Part shown: piece by piece, positions 60,424 through 64,000 of the stretch
How positions within the stretch are numbered: position 1 is the first letter of the stretch
How the letters are laid out: each line of letters starts with the position of its first letter
Origin: Liolophura sinensis
Lineage: Eukaryota > Mollusca > Polyplacophora > Chitonida > Chitonidae
Reading direction: 5' to 3'
Assembly: GCF_032854445.1 (NCBI RefSeq)
Contig: NC_088307.1
Location: 23,261,953-23,325,952, forward strand
DNA length: 64,000 bases
Notes under the pieces: generated by a model
Seen by the model: the letters and a program-made list of their open reading frames with translations, nothing else
What the model was told of the DNA's origin: nothing
The model's database searches: none
Translations under genes and position numbers: made by a program

Positions 60424-63278
60424 GTAAGGGAGACAATCTGTCTGAAAATTGTTACAGAATTTGTTTAAATATTTTATTAGATCTAGGAGATTAATTTTGA
60501 ATTCTCTCAGCCAAATAAAGCTTCAAAATATAAATTGAAATGCAAACAAAATAATTGTTGGTGTCCACATATCACTCATGTGATGTACTTCCTACACCAC
60601 TTTGTCACAACAGTCGGTTGACATGGTTACACATGTTATTCTGTGATCCACGGAGTAAACTTCTTGTGTTGATAGCATCAGATTAATGGCAAAAAGGGCT
60701 CAGATTGTAATTTAATCTTGATATCTAGACTAGAATAGATGAAAGAATGAATACAGAACATCGTATGTAGTGGAAAAATGGGTGAAACTAGCATTATTAT
60801 GAAACGATTAAAATTATAATGCTGTAAAGTCTCATATGTAAAGAAATCCAGAAACTAAAGGAAGATTAATCATGCCAAGGGCAACCTGTTAAACTTGAAC
60901 CATGTTTCAGCAAATTTTTGGACAGAATACACAGTTTTTATTTGTTGTAATGTCTGAGATGGTTACAAAAGAAGAAAAAGATAATTTTAGACTAATTTGT
61001 TGTAGTTTATTAGCAAGCATATGTACATGTAATTCCTCAACCTTTTCGCATGTTTGCAAGGTGTTTATTCAAGCATATTCTGAATACAGTATTTTGTGTT
61101 GACTGATAAAAATTGACTTTTTGGCAAGCCATGAAACTGTCTAGAAAATTAAATTAAAAATGTGCATAAGTTGCACTTTAAGATGCTCTGTCATATGCGA
61201 AAAGAATGAGGAATTAACATCTGACGGTTCCTTGGAACCTAATACATGTATGTCTGCAGAATTGGATAGATTACAGGTGTAGCTTCGTGTTCAAACTCTA
61301 ATGGTTAAAGATGAAAAAAAAAAAGTATCATGCGACATATGAAAAATCTTAGGCATCTAATTTTGATCACATTTACTAGGACATAAGCATCTGAAAAAGT
61401 GTACGAGCTATGGAGAAAGTTGAGACGCTGAACATTGGTGAACTTGATAAGTTCCTAAAGGAAAGAGGTGTTGATATGTTCAGGAGATAGGTAAATAATT
61501 GTCAGCAAGGTTACCCAACATTTGTCTCAAGTCACATGATAAAATAGGACTGTCTTTGTCTTAAAGAGTTTGAGCTGGAAACTCCCGTGGTATGCACTGT
61601 TTCGTATCATACGTGTACTCACATTCCATGCACTCTATATAGCCTCTGTTTCTGCTCTATCCAGGCTAAGATCCAGAAGCATCAGGCATTTGAGGCAGAA
61701 GTGGCGGCTCACGCCAACGCTATAGAGAGTCTGGACAATACAGGACAAGAGATGATCTCGCAAGGTCACTTTGCTTCAGAAACCATCAAGGTCAGTCAGC
61801 TTTCTTCTGTACAAAATTAACGGACAAAGAAAAACGTTCATTTCTTCCTCTTCTAAAATACATGTAGCTAGAAAATTTTCTAGAAGAGAATTGTCTTGAT
61901 TTTCTTTTCCAACAAATTGAGAGTCTTTAATGTATCCTCCAGAATGGTAAATTGTTTTTACCCTTTTCTATTTCTCTCTATATTTTGAGCAGAATCAGTC
62001 AGTAAAATCTTTTACAATCTTGCAAATTTTTAATTTTACATTGTTATTGGAGAACGTTTTCAGCATTTAGCAGGAGTATGTTTTGTTTTTATTTTTTTTA
62101 CACTAAAAAATAAGTTTGCATATAATTTGGCCATTGGTGGATTTTAGCAGTTCATCTTTGTATGTGGTCATCATCTCGTGTAATTTGAATTTTCCCAGGC
62201 CCTTCAAGAACTATCAACATTATGAAAGGCTAATCCAAAAAGTTTACTCATCTGACAGTTCCTCACTGTTTCCTTTGTTTTCAGGCCCGTTTAGAAGAGC
62301 TGCATCGCCTGTGGGAGCTGCTGTTGTCAAAACTGAGGGAGAAAGGCCTCAAACTGCAGCAGGCTCTCAAGCTGGTCCAGTTCACACGCGAATGTGACGA
62401 GGTCATGTTCTGGATCAATGACAAGGTGCGTTGTGGTAGTAATCAGAAAGACAGTTTTTTGATCCAGAATCTGGTTTTGACATGCTTGTAACTACCGTAG
62501 TAGGGGCATCTGAGTGCCAGTGCAGCGCAATGACCTTGGTGCCTCTCACCAATGCGGTCGCAACAAGTTCGAGTCAAGCTCATGCTGGCTTCCTCTCAAG
62601 GCATGGAAAGGTCGGTCAGCAATCGGGGATTGTTGTGGGTGTTGAACCAGATTTCCCCGCACCTTATTGCTACCATATAAGAGAAATATTCTTGAGTATG
62701 GCGTAAAACATCAATCAGATAAATAAATAAATAATCTTCACCAATGAACTGGACAGCCACCATATAAGTTATAATAATAAAATGTCTCCATTGAGAAGTA
62801 TTAAAGGGCTACAAATTTTACCTGTTTTTATCTTTTTTTTTTTTTCTCCCAACCCTTGTTACACATTCAGTGTTGACGTGATGGAAGAATTAAATATATC
62901 CGTACTGTACATATTGAAATGATGACCTATGGCTGTTGACTTTACAGGAAGGCTTGTTCATGCCTTATTTTATGGTGAGCAAGGTAAGGTCAGGCATGGT
63001 GTGATGTGTCAAGTATCCAATCAGATTCCAGGGAATTAACCTTGGAAGCCTAGGCAGTCATAACCATCAATCTCATTGGTTCACTTCAATTCATTTCAGC
63101 CATGTCCATGCTCACAGGTCTATCCTCCATGAATTGGCTATTGTCTCCCTTGTTGAAACTCTTTAGTTGCATGCATTAATCCCTCATGTTTTAGGAAGCC
63201 TTTGTCACTTCTGAAGAGTTCGGACAGGATTTGGAGCACGTGGAAGTCCTGCAAAAGAAATTTGATGAGTTCCAAAAG
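60157..63278 (+). CDS. SPTAN1: Alpha-spectrin (non-erythroid, SPTAN1 type), N-terminal coding part
   Basis: Coding exons 60178-60423, 61665-61790, 62285-62425, an optional 62948-62983, and 63195-63278. The reading closely follows vertebrate alpha-II spectrin: ILETAEDIQQRRDEVLGRY, ELESWILEKLQTASDESF, DPTNLQ, KIQKHQAFEAEV, SQGHFASETIK, FWINDK, then EEFGQDLEHVEVLQKKFDEF. This covers the N-terminal partial repeat, which pairs with beta-spectrin's C-terminal repeats in tetramer formation, plus repeat 1 and the start of repeat 2. Alpha-spectrin with beta-spectrin and actin forms the membrane skeleton. The gene continues past the right edge. No frame breaks were seen. Confidence 0.97.
60424..61664 (+). 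other. SPTAN1: Alpha-spectrin intron 1 of the coding part
   Basis: AT-rich. It contains a full-length family E MITE (61030-61218) and otherwise nothing recognised. Confidence 0.8.
61030..61218. mobile_element. MITE-like family E, best preserved ends
   Basis: The left end aattcctcaaccttttcgca and right end tatgcgaaaagaatgaggaatt are inverted. TA flanks both sides (gTA|ATTCC and GGAAT|TAac), as with Tc1/mariner-type targets. The length is about 187 bp with no coding capacity. Confidence 0.85.
61665..61790 (+). CDS. SPTAN1: Alpha-spectrin exon (42 codons, phase 0-0)
   Basis: Acceptor tctatccag; donor AAG|gtcagt. It encodes AKIQKHQAFEAEVAAHANAI and on to HFASETIK. Confidence 0.96.
62285..62425 (+). 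CDS. SPTAN1: Alpha-spectrin exon (47 codons, phase 0-0)
   Basis: Acceptor gttttcag; donor AAG|gtgcgt. It encodes ARLEELHRLWELLLSKLREK, then GLKLQQALKLVQFTRECDEV and MFWINDK, the third helix of repeat 1 and the linker. Confidence 0.96.
62498..62738 (+). mobile_element. SINE A in a spectrin intron
   Basis: tagggg-catctgagtgccag at the head, then gcgcaatgaccttggtgcct, caagttcgagtcaagctcat (B-box region), ttgagtatggcgtaaaacat and (AAAT)n. It begins only about 70 bp after the donor. Confidence 0.88.
62948..62983 (+). CDS. SPTAN1: Candidate 36-nt cassette microexon of alpha-spectrin
   Basis: Acceptor gttgactttacag and a strong donor CAAG|gtaagg flank an open, phase 0-0 36-nt segment (EGLFMPYFMVSK). 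It would insert 12 mostly hydrophobic residues in the linker after FWINDK, between repeat 1 and repeat 2. Vertebrate alpha-II spectrin, as I recall it, has no insert here. Its first bases (GAAGGCTTGTTC) resemble those of the next exon (GAAGCCTTTGTC). Confidence 0.4.
63195..63278 (+). CDS. SPTAN1: Alpha-spectrin exon (28 codons, phase 0-0)
   Basis: Acceptor catgttttag; donor AAG|gtttgt. It encodes EAFVTSEEFGQDLEHVEVLQ, then KKFDEFQK, the start of repeat 2. It is the last exon visible in the window. Confidence 0.96.
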
Positions 63279-64000
63279 GTTTGTATTTCTTGTTCTTTAT
63301 AAAATGCCTGGATTTTGACTTTTATACAGTACCGATCTACATATTTTTGTTGCATTTTTTTGGTTGGTTTTATTTGGCAATTTTGTGTTAATCATTTCAT
63401 GTCATGCTTAGCTGTTTTTTTGTTGTTTTTTTTTGTTTCAGTATGCTTTGTTATTATTTTGTTATGTCACGTTGTATTTGCTCAAATTGCTGTTGTATAT
63501 CTTATTTAGTATCATGTGACAAAACGTCAGCTGATGATTAAACTAAAAATAATATGAGAGTTCCTATTTATGATTAATTTCATTTTGTATGTTTTAAGTT
63601 TACAACAAAGCATATAAATCAACATTTGATTTTTCTTTTGTTCATCCTTCTTTCATAAGCTTCCACTTTCACATTTTGAGTTTGATTTATTTCACCATTA
63701 ATTTTTTTGATTTTCTTGTACAAATACCCATGTCTGTGATAAGAACATGTATAATATAGAACTCATGTGGATTGGAGTATCCTGAGATGAGAGAGTAATA
63801 GAATATTATCTTGAACTGCATTATGCAGGCAATCCTTAGTCTAAATTTTATTTTTTACCATATAATGCTAATGAAATAAGGTCACCCTAATTCTTCAACC
63901 GTTTCAATCCCCACTGCGACCATTATGTTGAAACATTCTGAGAGAACTATAGGGTGTAGGGAAATACTTTGTGCACAAACAGAAATTACAAACAAATTGC
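63279..64000 (+). other. SPTAN1: Alpha-spectrin intron, runs off the window
   Basis: AT-rich intron. Near 63892-63975 it carries a block (attcttcaaccgtttcaatc, then gaaacattctgagagaacta) that also occurs at 19405-19475, so a further low-copy repeat family is present. Confidence 0.7.

Overview
The window is metazoan nuclear DNA. It has short coding exons with GT/AG introns, AT-rich introns full of tandem repeats, many tRNA-derived SINE copies and several MITE-like inverted-repeat elements. The commonest SINE ends in a box of the type GAGTACGGCGTAAAACACCA followed by (AAAT)n. That ending is familiar to me from mollusc and other lophotrochozoan genomes, so a spiralian such as a mollusc or brachiopod is the best guess. 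The species cannot be fixed from this sequence alone.

Four genes are supported. (1) The 3' part of FKBP15 (also called WAFL), + strand, about 1.8-37.8 kb: 26 exons, with the gene start lying to the left of the window. Six coiled-coil exons (all phase 0) lead into an acidic exon, then 16 consecutive exons that are all phase 1-1, then two final exons carrying LFG-acid motifs. The human tail, as I remember it, is roughly 300 residues; here it is about 1083. It holds a repeated module with the core TGDKGN-x-YHS-x-KLDKS. (2) URM1, + strand, 41.7-45.6 kb: five exons, complete, ending in the family's diglycine. (3) A TREX-type DEDD 3'-5' exonuclease, - strand, 53.1-50.1 kb: all three exonuclease motifs are visible, but the reading frame is broken by several single-base shifts. 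Just upstream on the same strand is a small membrane-protein ORF (53.5-53.2 kb) behind a CRE and E-box cluster. (4) The 5' coding end of alpha-spectrin (SPTAN1 type), + strand from 60.16 kb, running off the right edge and including a candidate 12-residue microexon.

The regions in between (37.8-41.7, 45.6-50.1 and 53.6-60.1 kb) show no convincing genes. They carry SINE families A-D, MITEs and minisatellites. The largest arrays are a 79-bp satellite of about 24 units with higher-order structure (27.5-29.4 kb), a 32-bp satellite (16.6-17.4 kb), an 88-bp array split by a SINE end (48.9-49.6 kb) and a 27-bp array (55.4-55.8 kb).

The most unusual content is the FKBP15 tail. At least eight exons repeat the TGDKGN/YHS/KLDKS core with strongly different codons but nearly the same peptide, and each exon can be skipped without breaking the frame. 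This looks like an old, selected, modular array of short linear motifs that I do not recognise from vertebrate FKBP15. Several minisatellites also sit on splice signals: four copies of one 3' splice site, a satellite carrying antisense donor sequences, and an expanded polypyrimidine tract before the last URM1 exon.
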